Positions 8,898-18,905 are shown, counted from the stretch's first letter. The stretch: DNA of 64,000 bases from Niastella caeni (GCF_004834005.1 NZ_STFF01000002.1:806001-870000); one strand, 5' to 3'. Numbers and translations: made by a program. Notes: generated by a model not told the origin, from the letters alone.

Positions 8898-10205
8898 ATG
8901 AAATTCAGTCAGTTTAACGCAATTATTCCTCATTCAGGAAAATTTGCCTTATATAACTCTTTCACTCAAAAAGTTATTTTTCTTGAAGAAACGTTGAAAG
9001 ATATTCTGCAGGCTGCATTGAATGAAAATATTGATGCGCTGAATGAGGTGCACCCTACTTTTTACAATTATCTTATAAAGCAGGAGTTTATTATTGAGAA
9101 CAATATCGATGAGGTTGATAAGGTGAAAAAGCTGGTTAAAAAATATGATGAAAATACGGATAGTTTTTTATTGACAATTAACCCAAGCATGAACTGTAAT
9201 TTCAAATGCTGGTATTGTTATGAAACGCATGTTAAGAATTCCCGTCTTAACGCCGAAATGATCAAAAAAATAAACCTGTTCATTAATAAAACGGCTAATA
9301 AAGAAGGAATAAAAGTATTTACGCTCTCCTTTTTTGGTGGAGAACCTTTGCTTTATTTTAAAAAAGAAGTAATCCCTATTATTGATACTTATGTAGATGC
9401 CTGTAGAGCCAATGGCCTTAAGCCGAGTATTTATTTTACAACGAATGGCTATTTGATCAACGACGAATTCATTGCTTACTTTAAAAATAAAGGTATTTCC
9501 TGTGGATTTCAGATCACTTTAGATGGGTACAAAGAGCAACACGACCTGGTTAGGTTTGTTAGTGCAAATAAAGGGTCTTATGAGGAGATTATAAAAAATG
9601 TAAAACTGCTCATTTCAAATAATTTTCCTGTACGCTTGCGCATCAACTATACAGATAAAAATATAATTGGTACACATAAAATTGCGGATGAGTTTAATGA
9701 TCTGCCAAAAGATATTAAACAAAGAAACTTGTTAATGGATTATCAAAGGGTATGGCAAGACGATAAGATCGACAATACCTTTGACGTTATTGATGATAAT
9801 ATTAATAAGATCACAGATGCCGGTGTAAACGTTACAAGCACCTATTCTCCCAACAACGTCAAAAACTCCTGCTATGCCGATAAACGTAATAGTGCGGTCA
9901 TTAACTATAATGGCGATCTTTTTAAATGTACAGCAAGAGATTTTACCACTATAAAAAGAGCAGGCTATCTAAGCGATGATGGAACCCTTGTATGGGAAAA
10001 TAATTACCTGGAAAGAAGGATGAGTGCAAAATTTAACAATAAGCCCTGCTTAAGTTGCAAAATAATGCCACTGTGTAATGGCGGCTGTTCACAGCATGCA
10101 ATGGAACACCTTGCTTCTGGCCTTGACTATTGCGTTCATCATGGAGATGAAAACAAAAAAATGCAAATTGTTAAAACCAAAGTGGATGAAATTATTGAGG
10201 CGTAA
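8898..10205 (+). CDS. Radical SAM/SPASM RiPP maturase (cassette 1)
   Basis: Expected to bind the leader of the Cys-rich precursor and install radical-derived crosslinks. The radical SAM cluster motif is Cys100-x3-Cys104-x2-Cys107 (MNCNFKCWYCYE), followed by SFFGGEPLLYF. The C-terminal SPASM-type region has cysteines at 384, 387, 393, 397 and 412 (CLSCKIMPLC, NGGC), enough for auxiliary Fe-S clusters. Residues 1-90 before the barrel may act as a leader-recognition region, as in other Bacteroidetes 'GG' peptide maturases. Length of 435 is normal. The last 20 nt overlap the start of the exporter gene, indicating translational coupling. Confidence 0.9.
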   Translation: MKFSQFNAIIPHSGKFALYNSFTQKVIFLEETLKDILQAALNENIDALNEVHPTFYNYLIKQEFIIENNIDEVDKVKKLVKKYDENTDSFLLTINPSMNCNFKCWYCYETHVKNSRLNAEMIKKINLFINKTANKEGIKVFTLSFFGGEPLLYFKKEVIPIIDTYVDACRANGLKPSIYFTTNGYLINDEFIAYFKNKGISCGFQITLDGYKEQHDLVRFVSANKGSYEEIIKNVKLLISNNFPVRLRINYTDKNIIGTHKIADEFNDLPKDIKQRNLLMDYQRVWQDDKIDNTFDVIDDNINKITDAGVNVTSTYSPNNVKNSCYADKRNSAVINYNGDLFKCTARDFTTIKRAGYLSDDGTLVWENNYLERRMSAKFNNKPCLSCKIMPLCNGGCSQHAMEHLASGLDYCVHHGDENKKMQIVKTKVDEIIEA

Positions 10206-12399
10206 AAACAAGCTAACCTTCTTTGCCCAATTAGAAGGTTCTGATTGTGGACCAGCCTGCCTGGCAATGGTAGCATCGTACTATAAAAAAAGGTATACTG
10301 TAAAAGATGTTAAACAGTTTTGCCCTGTTACCAGAATGGGTGTTGCTGTTCAGGATATATTAGGAGGCGCCAGAAAAATGGGATTTGAGGCGGCTGGCGT
10401 AAAGTTAACTGTAGAAGAAGTGACAGCAGCCCCATTGCCCCTGATCTTATATTGGAAGCAAAGCCATTTTGTTGTTTTATATGATATTGCAAACCATCGG
10501 GGCAATACAACCTATTACATTGCAGACCCCGGTTACGGTAAAATAAAGTTAGATGAAGAAACCCTGATGAAAGGCTGGATGGGGGCTAATTCAAAAGGGG
10601 TAGCCATACTAATGCAACCTGCTTCAGCAGGGTTTGTGGAACCAATGCCTGTCCCCCGCATAAAGTTTTATAACCAGGAATTCCTGCAATCTGTTTTTAA
10701 ATTTATTTCACAATATAAGTGGCGATATGTTTTTTCTATATTATTGATGATAACAGGCCTGGTGGCAAACTGGGCAATCCCTGTCATTTTTCAGCAAACA
10801 ATAGACAAAGGTATAGGCACTGGGTCACTGCATATTGTATGGGTATTGCTGCTGGCTCAATTAGGGCTTTTTTTAGGAAATTTTGTATCTCAACTGCTTA
10901 GCGATCTGGTGCTTACCAAACTCAACTTCCGGCTTAGTATTTCTCTGAAGCAAAATTTTCTTTACAAGATCATGCGGCTTCCAATAAAATATTTTGATAC
11001 CCGCATGAATACCGATACGTTACAAAGATTGGGAGATCAGTCTAAGATCCAAACCTTCTTAACATGGCGGGCTATTGCAATGGTGATAGGTGTTCTAAAC
11101 ATCATTGCCTTTATTACGATCCTGTTCAACATCAATAAATATATTTTTCTTGTTTTCTTTTTGCTAAGCGCTGTTTCCATAGTGTGGGTGACCTTTTTTT
11201 TAAAGGCCAGAAGAGTATTGGAGTATTCGCTTTTTTTACGACAATCAGAGAACAGCAATAGTTTGTATGAATTCATCATGAATATGCCCGAAATAAAAAT
11301 TAACAATGCGCAGCATACCATGATCACCAAACTTACAGATCTTCAAAAAAAGTTAAATGAATTACAACTCAGGTCGCTTTTTCTGAATATGTATCAGAAT
11401 ATCGGGATGTCATTTCTTTCGAAGTTTAAGGAACTTATTGCTATTGCCATTTGTGCTTTTTTAATTATCAAAGGAGAGTTAACTATTGGCGCTCTATTAA
11501 GCATCTCTTATATTTTGGGACAATTAGCTTATCCTGTTAATAATCTTGTGAACTATATAAGAGATGCGCAGGATGCAGATATCGCCCAAAAAAGGATCAA
11601 CGATGTATATTCGGAAAAAGACGAAAATGCAGGTAATAAAGCACCTGCGCCGACAAACATTAATAAAATAGCGCTTGAGCATGTTACCTTTAAATATCCA
11701 GGATCGTTTAGCCCGTTTGTATTGACGAATGTTTCATTTACGATTCCTAAAAATAAAATAACAGCCATTGTGGGCGCCAGTGGAAGTGGAAAGACCACGT
11801 TGTTGAAACTCTTATTGTCTTATTATAATCCTTCTGAAGGGCATATCAAACTTAATAATAGCAACCTGTCAACCATACACAGCGAGGAATGGAGAAAGCA
11901 ATGTGGAACTGTGCTGCAGGATGGACATATTTTTGCCGGTACACTTGCTGAAAATATTGCGATCGCAGATGAGGCTATAGATAAAGACAGAATTACATAT
12001 GCTGCAAAAGTGGCTTGTATACACGACTTCATTGTAAACTTACCCATGGGATATAATACAAAAGTAGGGTCTGTTGGCATCCAGTTAAGCGGTGGGCAGA
12101 AGCAAAGAGTATTGATAGCCCGGGCTGTTTATAAGAATCCTGATTTCCTGTTTTTTGATGAGGCTACGAGCAGTTTAGATGCCAATAATGAAAAACAGAT
12201 CATGGAAAATCTGAATGAATTTTTTCATGGTAAAACGGTTATTATTATAGCACACCGTTTAAGCACCGTAAAGAACGCCGACCAGATTATTGTTTTGGAC
12301 AAAGGGCGTATTGTAGAACAGGGTCATCATGATCTGTTGGTAACTAATAAGGGAAATTATTTTGAATTGGTCAGAAATCAATTGGAATTGGGCGTGTGA
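10186..12399 (+). CDS. Peptidase C39-containing ABC exporter (cassette 1)
   Basis: A 737-residue bacteriocin-type exporter that cleaves a double-Gly leader and pumps out the core peptide. N-terminal C39 domain: QLEGSDCGPACLAM with catalytic Cys21, SHFVVLYD with His94, and ADPGYG with Asp114. Then a six-helix membrane domain (about 160-440) and an ATPase domain: Walker A GASGSGKTT, signature LSGGQ, Walker B FLFFDEAT and H-loop IIAHRLST. The ATG at 10186 was chosen because it puts a normal-length N-terminus in front of the C39 motif; earlier in-frame ATGs lie deep inside the maturase gene. No HlyD-type adaptor is nearby, so how the peptide crosses the outer membrane is open. Confidence 0.92.
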   Translation: MKLLRRKNKLTFFAQLEGSDCGPACLAMVASYYKKRYTVKDVKQFCPVTRMGVAVQDILGGARKMGFEAAGVKLTVEEVTAAPLPLILYWKQSHFVVLYDIANHRGNTTYYIADPGYGKIKLDEETLMKGWMGANSKGVAILMQPASAGFVEPMPVPRIKFYNQEFLQSVFKFISQYKWRYVFSILLMITGLVANWAIPVIFQQTIDKGIGTGSLHIVWVLLLAQLGLFLGNFVSQLLSDLVLTKLNFRLSISLKQNFLYKIMRLPIKYFDTRMNTDTLQRLGDQSKIQTFLTWRAIAMVIGVLNIIAFITILFNINKYIFLVFFLLSAVSIVWVTFFLKARRVLEYSLFLRQSENSNSLYEFIMNMPEIKINNAQHTMITKLTDLQKKLNELQLRSLFLNMYQNIGMSFLSKFKELIAIAICAFLIIKGELTIGALLSISYILGQLAYPVNNLVNYIRDAQDADIAQKRINDVYSEKDENAGNKAPAPTNINKIALEHVTFKYPGSFSPFVLTNVSFTIPKNKITAIVGASGSGKTTLLKLLLSYYNPSEGHIKLNNSNLSTIHSEEWRKQCGTVLQDGHIFAGTLAENIAIADEAIDKDRITYAAKVACIHDFIVNLPMGYNTKVGSVGIQLSGGQKQRVLIARAVYKNPDFLFFDEATSSLDANNEKQIMENLNEFFHGKTVIIIAHRLSTVKNADQIIVLDKGRIVEQGHHDLLVTNKGNYFELVRNQLELGV

Positions 12400-12433
12400 T
12401 CCACAATAATATTGACAGTATTGAAATAAAGTG

Positions 12434-14299
12434 ATGAAAAATCTTTTTATAATAATAGTGACCACCTTTTTTAAACGGATCAGGTGGATCGATAAAATTA
12501 GAAATAACAATATAAACAGGTTATTTCTCAGGTACAATATTAGGCTCCAGGTTCAACAAGTGAAGATAAAGGGGCTTGCCCGTTATGAGATAAGAAATAT
12601 TACCATTAAAAGATCAGTTGTCGAAATTGAGATCCGGCGATTAGAGCTATTCCTTAATTTCTGGACGTTAATAAAAGAAAGAACACTTAAGAATGCAATA
12701 AAGGTTCAACTTGATAAACTTGAAATAACCTGTCGTTCTTTAAGCAAAGATGCTATTAGTGCAAACGATCCTGTATCCTCAAATACCAAAAAGGTCAGGG
12801 AAGAGTGGGAGCGCGAACTCTATCCTAAATATGAGAAGTTCATTAATGCATTTTTCCTTTTTTTCCCGGAACGATTAATGATCCGGGAAGTAAAGATCCG
12901 GTTTCCGCAACTGGAAATTGTTGTTGCCGGCAGTATTCTCAGCGTTTCCAATAATTTAATAAAAGCAGATCTGGAAACTTCTTTCAAAAAGAATATAAAT
13001 AAATACCTTGTAGAGGTTGCAGTTAATAAAAGCGAAAAATCAGTAATTGTTACGATTGACAGCAATGATCTTCCGGTGAGCAATTGCCCGGCTCCCTTTT
13101 CATTTACACATTTAAACTTTTCCTTTACTCAAAACGACACAGATCAAAAACGCAAAGCTATAAGAGGGGAATGTAGGATCACTGACCTCTGTATTCACCA
13201 CCCGGCAATTGGCGCCACGCCTTTATTAATTAACAACTTTGATGTAGAAGTACATATCAATTTCACACCAACTTCATTTGTAGTAACCAAAGAATCGGGG
13301 GGTAACATCAATCAAATACCTTTCGCTTTTCAATTCAGTCACGATACAGGAGAAAAAGATTTTTTGAGGCTTGTATTTCATGTTGAGATAGACGTTGAAT
13401 TATTTAAAAATTCTTTTCCAGCTTTTCACAATAAAGCTATCAGAAGTATTACGACTGAGGGAACCCTGTTGGTTAGATTTCGATTGATATTTTCCATGAG
13501 CGATCCACTGCAACATTTCTTTGATATCAATATTTTAAAAAATGATTTAATAATAAAGGATTATGGCGGGTTCGATTTATCATATTTAGACAAACCCTTT
13601 GTTCACAAAATTTATAAGGACCATGTTTTCTTAAGGGAAATAATAGTGGGCGATCCGCATAGTAATTTTATGGAAATAGAACATTTCCAGGATAAGCTGC
13701 TCAGTATAATTATTGTTTGCGAAGACCCAAACTTTTATTATCACCAGGGCATTGATGTTCTGGCTATTGGCCGTGCCATTGTATCAAATATGATCGCAAA
13801 GAAATTTAAAAGGGGGGGTAGTACAATTACCATGCAATTGGCCAGGAATTTATTTTTAAACCATGAAAAAAATATTTACAGAAAAGTAGAAGAAATTATT
13901 TTGTCATTACTTATAGAAAATTATTTCAAGATCTCTAAATCCCGGTTGCTTGAAATATATGTGAACATTATAGAGTTTGGCCCAAACGTATATGGAATTA
14001 AGGAAGCGGCTATGTTTTACTTTAAAAAATCACCGCTTGACTTATCAATGATAGAGTTTATTATAATGATGTACATTATTCCCCGCCCTATTCATTTTTA
14101 TGAAGCATTAGTAGCGCAGAGCGCTCAATTGTTTACGAATCTTAAAAAATATGTACAATGGTTAACTAACGGGTTAATGACGCGGGGAATTATTACGAAT
14201 GAGGAATCGGGGAAGATCTTACATGATATAGAGATTATTTGTCAATCAGGATCTATTATACTTACCAACTACAATTACGATAACGTTCAAATGCAATGA
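12434..14299 (+). CDS. GT51 peptidoglycan transglycosylase with unusual N-terminal domain
   Basis: The C-terminal third is a GT51 glycosyltransferase, which polymerises lipid II into glycan strands: IIIVCEDPNFYYHQGIDVLA with the catalytic Glu near residue 430, RGGSTITMQLARNLFLN, then YVNIIEFGPNVYGIKEAA. The first ~400 residues are not the usual short membrane anchor of a monofunctional transglycosylase. They form a beta-rich, charged region resembling AsmA-type repeats (ITIKRSVVEIEIRRLELFL), with only a short hydrophobic start (NLFIIIVTTFF). No transpeptidase domain is present. The gene starts 34 nt after the exporter; a GTG at 12431 is an alternative start. It overlaps the next gene by 4 nt (ATGA). 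Confidence 0.85.
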   Translation: MKNLFIIIVTTFFKRIRWIDKIRNNNINRLFLRYNIRLQVQQVKIKGLARYEIRNITIKRSVVEIEIRRLELFLNFWTLIKERTLKNAIKVQLDKLEITCRSLSKDAISANDPVSSNTKKVREEWERELYPKYEKFINAFFLFFPERLMIREVKIRFPQLEIVVAGSILSVSNNLIKADLETSFKKNINKYLVEVAVNKSEKSVIVTIDSNDLPVSNCPAPFSFTHLNFSFTQNDTDQKRKAIRGECRITDLCIHHPAIGATPLLINNFDVEVHINFTPTSFVVTKESGGNINQIPFAFQFSHDTGEKDFLRLVFHVEIDVELFKNSFPAFHNKAIRSITTEGTLLVRFRLIFSMSDPLQHFFDINILKNDLIIKDYGGFDLSYLDKPFVHKIYKDHVFLREIIVGDPHSNFMEIEHFQDKLLSIIIVCEDPNFYYHQGIDVLAIGRAIVSNMIAKKFKRGGSTITMQLARNLFLNHEKNIYRKVEEIILSLLIENYFKISKSRLLEIYVNIIEFGPNVYGIKEAAMFYFKKSPLDLSMIEFIIMMYIIPRPIHFYEALVAQSAQLFTNLKKYVQWLTNGLMTRGIITNEESGKILHDIEIICQSGSIILTNYNYDNVQMQ

Positions 14300-15195
14300 C
14301 TGTTAAAAAAGAAGTATATCTGACTTTTGATGATGGCATCCAGGCTGGAACAGAGGAAGTATTGAGCATACTGAAACAAACGAATGTGCCCGCCACTTTT
14401 TACCTGATCGGGAAACATTTATTTAACGCATATGAAAAGGACCGCCACAAATGTATGTGGCTTCTGAATGAAATATACCAGAATCATTCAATTGGTAATC
14501 ATAGTTATTATCATGGAAACGATGAATACAGAAAATATTATGAAGAAGGCATTTGTGTGGATGATACTTGGAAATGTTTAACTGTTCTACAGGATTTTGA
14601 AAAGAACGAAGATGAGCTGAGGTGGTATTTGCAGGAACTCAGAGATAATTTCAGGGCAAATGGTAATGATATTCATGTAACTCGTAAAACCGTAAAATTG
14701 GCCAGGCTGCCGGGTAGTAACTCGTGGGTCTATTCAAAGAAGACAGGCGATGCCGGTAGTGACCTTGTTAGTAAACTGCCTGGTAAACAAACCGGCAGGT
14801 GGGCAACGAAATTATTTGATATAGGGTACCAGGTATTTGGATGGGATGTTGAATGGGAAATGAACTTTGATTTTTATAACGAGGCGCTACAGCTAAAGGA
14901 AGACCTGTACTGCAGGAATGGTAAAGATAACCCGGATTCCCGATTGATGAATTTCGATATAGACATGTATGCAAATGAGAACGTATTGAAAGACCGGCTC
15001 ACAGAAACCTGGGAGCAGGTGGCCGGAAAAGTTCTGAAGCTGCAGAAAGATAAGATCGTATTACTAATGCACGACCGGGCTTTTAGAAGGGGAATGGCTT
15101 TCGCTGGAAAAGCGGAGGAAACTGAAAAACTTCGGGCGTTAATACTTTACCTGAAGGGCCGCGGTATAATTTTTAAAACACTGGATCAATATTGA
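14296..15195 (+). CDS. Polysaccharide deacetylase (NodB/CE4 family)
   Basis: A 299-residue NodB-homology enzyme that would remove N-acetyl (or similar) groups from peptidoglycan or another glycan. It has the metal/catalytic Asp motif YLTFDDG (Asp12-Asp13), the His pair in SIGNHSYYHGND, the ARLPGSNSW motif, and a final LLMHDRA strand. No signal peptide is seen, unusual for a wall-active deacetylase, so the substrate may be cytoplasmic or on the inner membrane face. The ATGA overlap with the transglycosylase gene shows tight coupling. An insertion of about 60 residues (80-150) separates motifs 2 and 3. Confidence 0.85.
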   Translation: MTVKKEVYLTFDDGIQAGTEEVLSILKQTNVPATFYLIGKHLFNAYEKDRHKCMWLLNEIYQNHSIGNHSYYHGNDEYRKYYEEGICVDDTWKCLTVLQDFEKNEDELRWYLQELRDNFRANGNDIHVTRKTVKLARLPGSNSWVYSKKTGDAGSDLVSKLPGKQTGRWATKLFDIGYQVFGWDVEWEMNFDFYNEALQLKEDLYCRNGKDNPDSRLMNFDIDMYANENVLKDRLTETWEQVAGKVLKLQKDKIVLLMHDRAFRRGMAFAGKAEETEKLRALILYLKGRGIIFKTLDQY

Positions 15196-15241
15196 TTCAG
15201 ATTCATTAGCTACATTTTTAAAATGATAAAAAGTTGATGAT

Positions 15242-15967
15242 ATGATCTCAAGGATTAAAAATGCATTTCGTATTAACCCCTTGTCTGAATTGCTTCGGGT
15301 TGATCTTTCAACAAATAATGCAATTAATGCCAGAACTGATCGTCGTTGGGCGCACCCATTAAGTGAAGAAGGTATGCCTAAGGATAATTTAAAAAAGATC
15401 AGGTCTGCCGATGCCAGGAAAAAGTATATATACAACGTTATTGAATGGCTAGATGTAGAAGAAAGCCGGCGGTATGCTATGCAAGGAAAAAGTACTTACT
15501 GTAATATTTATGCTTATGATGTGGCCAGGTGCTTAGGGGCATATCTACCCAGGGTATGGTGGAATGAAGAATCAATTCTTACAATTCAGAATGGATTAAA
15601 GGTGCCTGTGGTATATGCAAAGACTATTTTTGAAATGAATTGTAATTCTTTGGCCGATTGGTTTCTTTCCTATGGCGCCTGTTTTGGATGGAAACGGGTA
15701 TATGATCTAACTAAAATGCAATCTTTAGCAAATAAAGGGACTATAGGAATTATTGTAGCCCAAAGGAACGTATTATCTGAGGCTGGCCATATAACTGTTG
15801 TGCTTCCTGAAACTGCTACATTTTTAGCACAACGTTCCGGAAAGGAGGTTATATGTCCTGTACAATCACAGGCGGGCATGAAAAATTTACGTTGGTTTAC
15901 CGGAGATACCTGGTGGCAGGATGAAGCTAAGTTTGGTAAATACAGTTTCTGGATTTTAAATATGTAG
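15242..15967 (+). CDS. Putative Cys/His peptidoglycan amidase-like protein
   Basis: Not firmly recognised. The 241-residue protein has a Cys-centred helix start STYCNIYAYDVARCLG (Cys87) and a later AGHITVVLPE strand (His183), the order and spacing of a papain-like NlpC/P60 or CHAP amidase. It ends in strands rich in aromatics (LRWFTGDTWWQ, YSFWILN). No signal peptide is visible. It follows a transglycosylase and a deacetylase, which fits a third wall-active enzyme in the RiPP cassette; phage-lysin-type enzymes look similar. It could instead be an immunity or effector protein. The gene starts 46 nt after the deacetylase. Confidence 0.5.
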   Translation: MISRIKNAFRINPLSELLRVDLSTNNAINARTDRRWAHPLSEEGMPKDNLKKIRSADARKKYIYNVIEWLDVEESRRYAMQGKSTYCNIYAYDVARCLGAYLPRVWWNEESILTIQNGLKVPVVYAKTIFEMNCNSLADWFLSYGACFGWKRVYDLTKMQSLANKGTIGIIVAQRNVLSEAGHITVVLPETATFLAQRSGKEVICPVQSQAGMKNLRWFTGDTWWQDEAKFGKYSFWILNM

Positions 15968-16063
15968 CATTAATGTATATGCCATACCGTTAGAAAATAA
16001 AAATGACGATGTCGGGAAATATATGTTCTGAAATTTATTATTTTTAAAGAGTACGTCAGATCA

Positions 16064-18553
16064 ATGAGTAAGATCAAACCTTATTACTATATGAAATTGT
16101 TAACAAAGCCGGCTTTCTGCCATTATCATTTTTCTTCTCAGTGCAGGCTAATGGCTTTAGCAACTCTCTTCCTTACAATACTGTGCCAGTTAGCAACTGC
16201 TCAGTTAACCATTACCGGTAATATAGCTAATAAAAACAGGCAACCCCTTCCATATATTGCTGTAAGTATTCGTCAGGGCAAATCCCTCATTGCTACCACA
16301 ATAAGTGACAGCACCGGGCATTACCGCTTCCAAAATATTCAAAAGGGAGCTTATCATTTACTGATCAGTCACAGTTCTTACAAAGACTCCAGTATACCTG
16401 TGCACCTTTGGGCCGACACTACCATCAACCTGCATCTGGATAATGAGAAAATGTTGCAAAAGGTGGAGGTTACCGGTAAGAAGCCGCTGATACAAATGGA
16501 TTTAGACAGGTTGCGGTTCAATGTGACGGGCACCGAGCTGGTTGTAGGAAATAATATTTGGGATGTAATTGAAAAAACGCCTCTGGTAACCACTTCCTCC
16601 GACGGCGGCATCCGGATCAGCGGAACTTCGGGCGTTGCGGTGTATATCAATAATAAAAAGAAAGTGCTTTCGGGTACTGCGTTGAAATCATATTTAAGCA
16701 GCATGCCTGCAGATAACCTGGAAGCCATTGAGGTAATCACTACCCCCTCCAGTAAATACGATGCCGAGGGGGGAGGCGGTATCCTGAATATTGTTACCAA
16801 AAAGAAAAAAGAAGATGGCCTCGACGGAAGCATAAGCTTAACCGACAGGCAAACCGCCACCAATTCGCAAAGCGCAAATGTTTTTTTTAACAATCGTAGT
16901 GGTAAGTGGGATCTTTATTCAAGCAGCTACCTGGTTAACAGGCGAAGAAAACCAGAATCTGATCATAATGTATATTTTCAGCAGCCTGGCAATGAAATAC
17001 CGTTAAGCAGGCGTATCACCGCTGACGGTTTAAATCGTTCCTTATCGGCTGGCGCCAATCTGGGCATTGATTACCAGTTTAACAAAGACCATATTGCCGG
17101 TCTGATAATGGACTATTCGGGCAATGATGACCGCAAGAGGCGCAATGCCGGCAGCCACGATCATTATGCAGGATATGACTCTCTCAGTCATTCAGAAAAT
17201 ACAGATAAGTTGAATTCACATACTTATTCGCTGAACCTGAATTATGAAGGCAGGCTCGATACGCACGGAAAAAAGTTAAATATCGATTTCGACGCACTGA
17301 ATTATACTTCCAGGAATACTTCGCTCAGTAGAACAAACGCATTGGATGCGGCAACTTATGATCCGTTGTACATAAGTGACTATTTTAGAAGTTCCGCGCC
17401 GCAGCATGTAAAGAACCAATCGTTCAAAGCCGATTTCCACTGGCCCCTCAGCTCCGGTGTCAATATTGATTTTGGCATCAGGTCCTCCTTCTCACAAATC
17501 GATAACGATCTTGTTTTTGAAAACTATGTAGGAGGTAATTCCTGGGCAAAGGACTTTTCGCGCAGTAATTTATTTTCCTACGACGAAAATATTAATGCTT
17601 CTTATGTACAACTGAACCAAAAGATAAATGGTACATGGGCGTACCAGATAGGAACCCGCCTTGAGAATACCATTGCCAAAGGATACCTGGAAGGAGAAAA
17701 GGTAGTAAACCGGAATTATGTCAATGTTTTTCCAACCGGTTATCTGAAATATACAACCTCCGGGAAAAAAACATATACGCTGGCGGTATCGAGCCGCATA
17801 ACAAGGCCGGGCTATTGGGATGTAAATCCCTTCAGGACCTATACCACTAATAAAGCTTATTTTGAAGGGAATCCTTTTTTATCGCCTTCTAAATATTACC
17901 GGGAAGAGCTCAGCCATTCACTGAATGCCGGAAAAGGTAGCTATATTTTTCAACTGGCGGCAAGCCAAACGCTCAACGAGATCTACGCGCTGCCTTTTGA
18001 AGATTCAGCGGGCGTTGTGATAAATAAAAAAACTAATTACGGTAACAAATACAGTTACTCAGGAGCGGTTATATACTACAACCAACTGAAGAAATGGTGG
18101 CAATTGTCTGCCACTGTATTAACGGGTTATATTGTATCAAAAGGGAAGTATAGCAGTAATATTTCCATTGATAACCGGTCATTTCTATTAAGCTTTTCAA
18201 CCAATCAAACATTTACCATTTCAAAAAAGCAGCGGTTAACGGGCAACCTGATAGCCAATAATACCTTTCCTTTTACCATTGTTAATACCAGGGTAGGTAA
18301 CCGGCTCGATACGGAATTGCGGATCAGGAAATCGGCAGGCGCCTTCAGCTTTACCCTTTCGGCAACAGACCTGTTCAGAAGCAATAAAGATGTATACCGG
18401 GTTCAGGCAGGCGACCTGTTGTTAAAACAGCATTATTATAACGATACCCGCAGTTTGGCATTTATTCTTAGCTATAATTTTGGAAAATCAACCGTAAAGA
18501 AAAAAAGAGACAGGGATACTGAATTTGAAAATATCAAGAGCCGGATCATATAA
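16064..18553 (+). CDS. TonB-receptor-like outer membrane beta-barrel protein (RiPP cassette 2)
   Basis: Same family and layout as the protein at 6053: signal peptide ending LATAQ, a carboxypeptidase-regulatory-like domain (LTITGNIANKNRQPLPYIAV), a plug-like region (GTSGVAVYINNKKKVLSGTA, LEAIEVITTPSSKYDAEGGG) and a barrel of about 560 residues. An ATG at 16091 is an equally likely start. It lies 130 nt upstream of the tandem precursors. The repeated pairing of this family with precursor genes argues for a functional link to the peptide rather than to general nutrient uptake. A small hairpin (AGGGTG/CACCCT, 18629-18647) sits in the following gap and may affect read-through. Confidence 0.85.
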   Translation: MSKIKPYYYMKLLTKPAFCHYHFSSQCRLMALATLFLTILCQLATAQLTITGNIANKNRQPLPYIAVSIRQGKSLIATTISDSTGHYRFQNIQKGAYHLLISHSSYKDSSIPVHLWADTTINLHLDNEKMLQKVEVTGKKPLIQMDLDRLRFNVTGTELVVGNNIWDVIEKTPLVTTSSDGGIRISGTSGVAVYINNKKKVLSGTALKSYLSSMPADNLEAIEVITTPSSKYDAEGGGGILNIVTKKKKEDGLDGSISLTDRQTATNSQSANVFFNNRSGKWDLYSSSYLVNRRRKPESDHNVYFQQPGNEIPLSRRITADGLNRSLSAGANLGIDYQFNKDHIAGLIMDYSGNDDRKRRNAGSHDHYAGYDSLSHSENTDKLNSHTYSLNLNYEGRLDTHGKKLNIDFDALNYTSRNTSLSRTNALDAATYDPLYISDYFRSSAPQHVKNQSFKADFHWPLSSGVNIDFGIRSSFSQIDNDLVFENYVGGNSWAKDFSRSNLFSYDENINASYVQLNQKINGTWAYQIGTRLENTIAKGYLEGEKVVNRNYVNVFPTGYLKYTTSGKKTYTLAVSSRITRPGYWDVNPFRTYTTNKAYFEGNPFLSPSKYYREELSHSLNAGKGSYIFQLAASQTLNEIYALPFEDSAGVVINKKTNYGNKYSYSGAVIYYNQLKKWWQLSATVLTGYIVSKGKYSSNISIDNRSFLLSFSTNQTFTISKKQRLTGNLIANNTFPFTIVNTRVGNRLDTELRIRKSAGAFSFTLSATDLFRSNKDVYRVQAGDLLLKQHYYNDTRSLAFILSYNFGKSTVKKKRDRDTEFENIKSRII

Positions 18554-18683
18554 CATAGTACCCACAGAAGCGCCTTGTACCGGCGTGGAGTAATACAAAT
18601 TTGCTTTCATTTAATGTACATAAATGGGAGGGTGAAAGCCACACCCTATAGGCTGGCTATTTTTTAAACTAAAAACATTATTT

Positions 18684-18905
18684 ATGGAAAAAAGAGTAAA
18701 GATCGCAACGGATGCAGCACAAAAGAGCATCATCCAAAAAGCCATTGAATCTTCGGAGAACGAACAACTAGACCTGTACAAAGCCATTTTTGGCGGTGCT
18801 GCTGGTTCTAATTGTAACGTTGCTGCACCCATCAATTTGTTGCGCGGAAGCGACGATGCTGTAGCTTACGACAAAACAGATCAATTCCTGAGAGCTCCGC
18901 TTTAA
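18684..18905 (+). CDS. Double-Gly RiPP precursor A (cassette 2)
   Basis: A 73-residue precursor with a leader of 38 residues ending LDLYKAIFGG (Gly37-38) and a 35-residue core. The core has one Cys (Cys44), a conserved NLLRG, and a C-terminal AYDKTDQFLRAPL. The leader is nearly identical to that of the next gene, while the core differs, as expected for products of one maturation machine. Tyr-Asp-Lys and Phe-Leu-Arg near the end fit the aromatic-x-polar triplets used by three-residue cyclophane-forming radical SAM enzymes; this is inference. Nineteen nt separate it from precursor B. Confidence 0.8.
   Translation: MEKRVKIATDAAQKSIIQKAIESSENEQLDLYKAIFGGAAGSNCNVAAPINLLRGSDDAVAYDKTDQFLRAPL

Noticed and set aside
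10078..10185. Longer start for the cassette 1 exporter
   Set aside because: It lies within the maturase's SPASM coding sequence; the ATG at 10186 gives the normal distance to the C39 motif.
6053..16000. Lanthipeptide or lasso-peptide cluster
   Set aside because: No LanB/LanC/LanM, asparagine-synthase-like or RRE-transglutaminase-type genes are present; the maturases are radical SAM enzymes.
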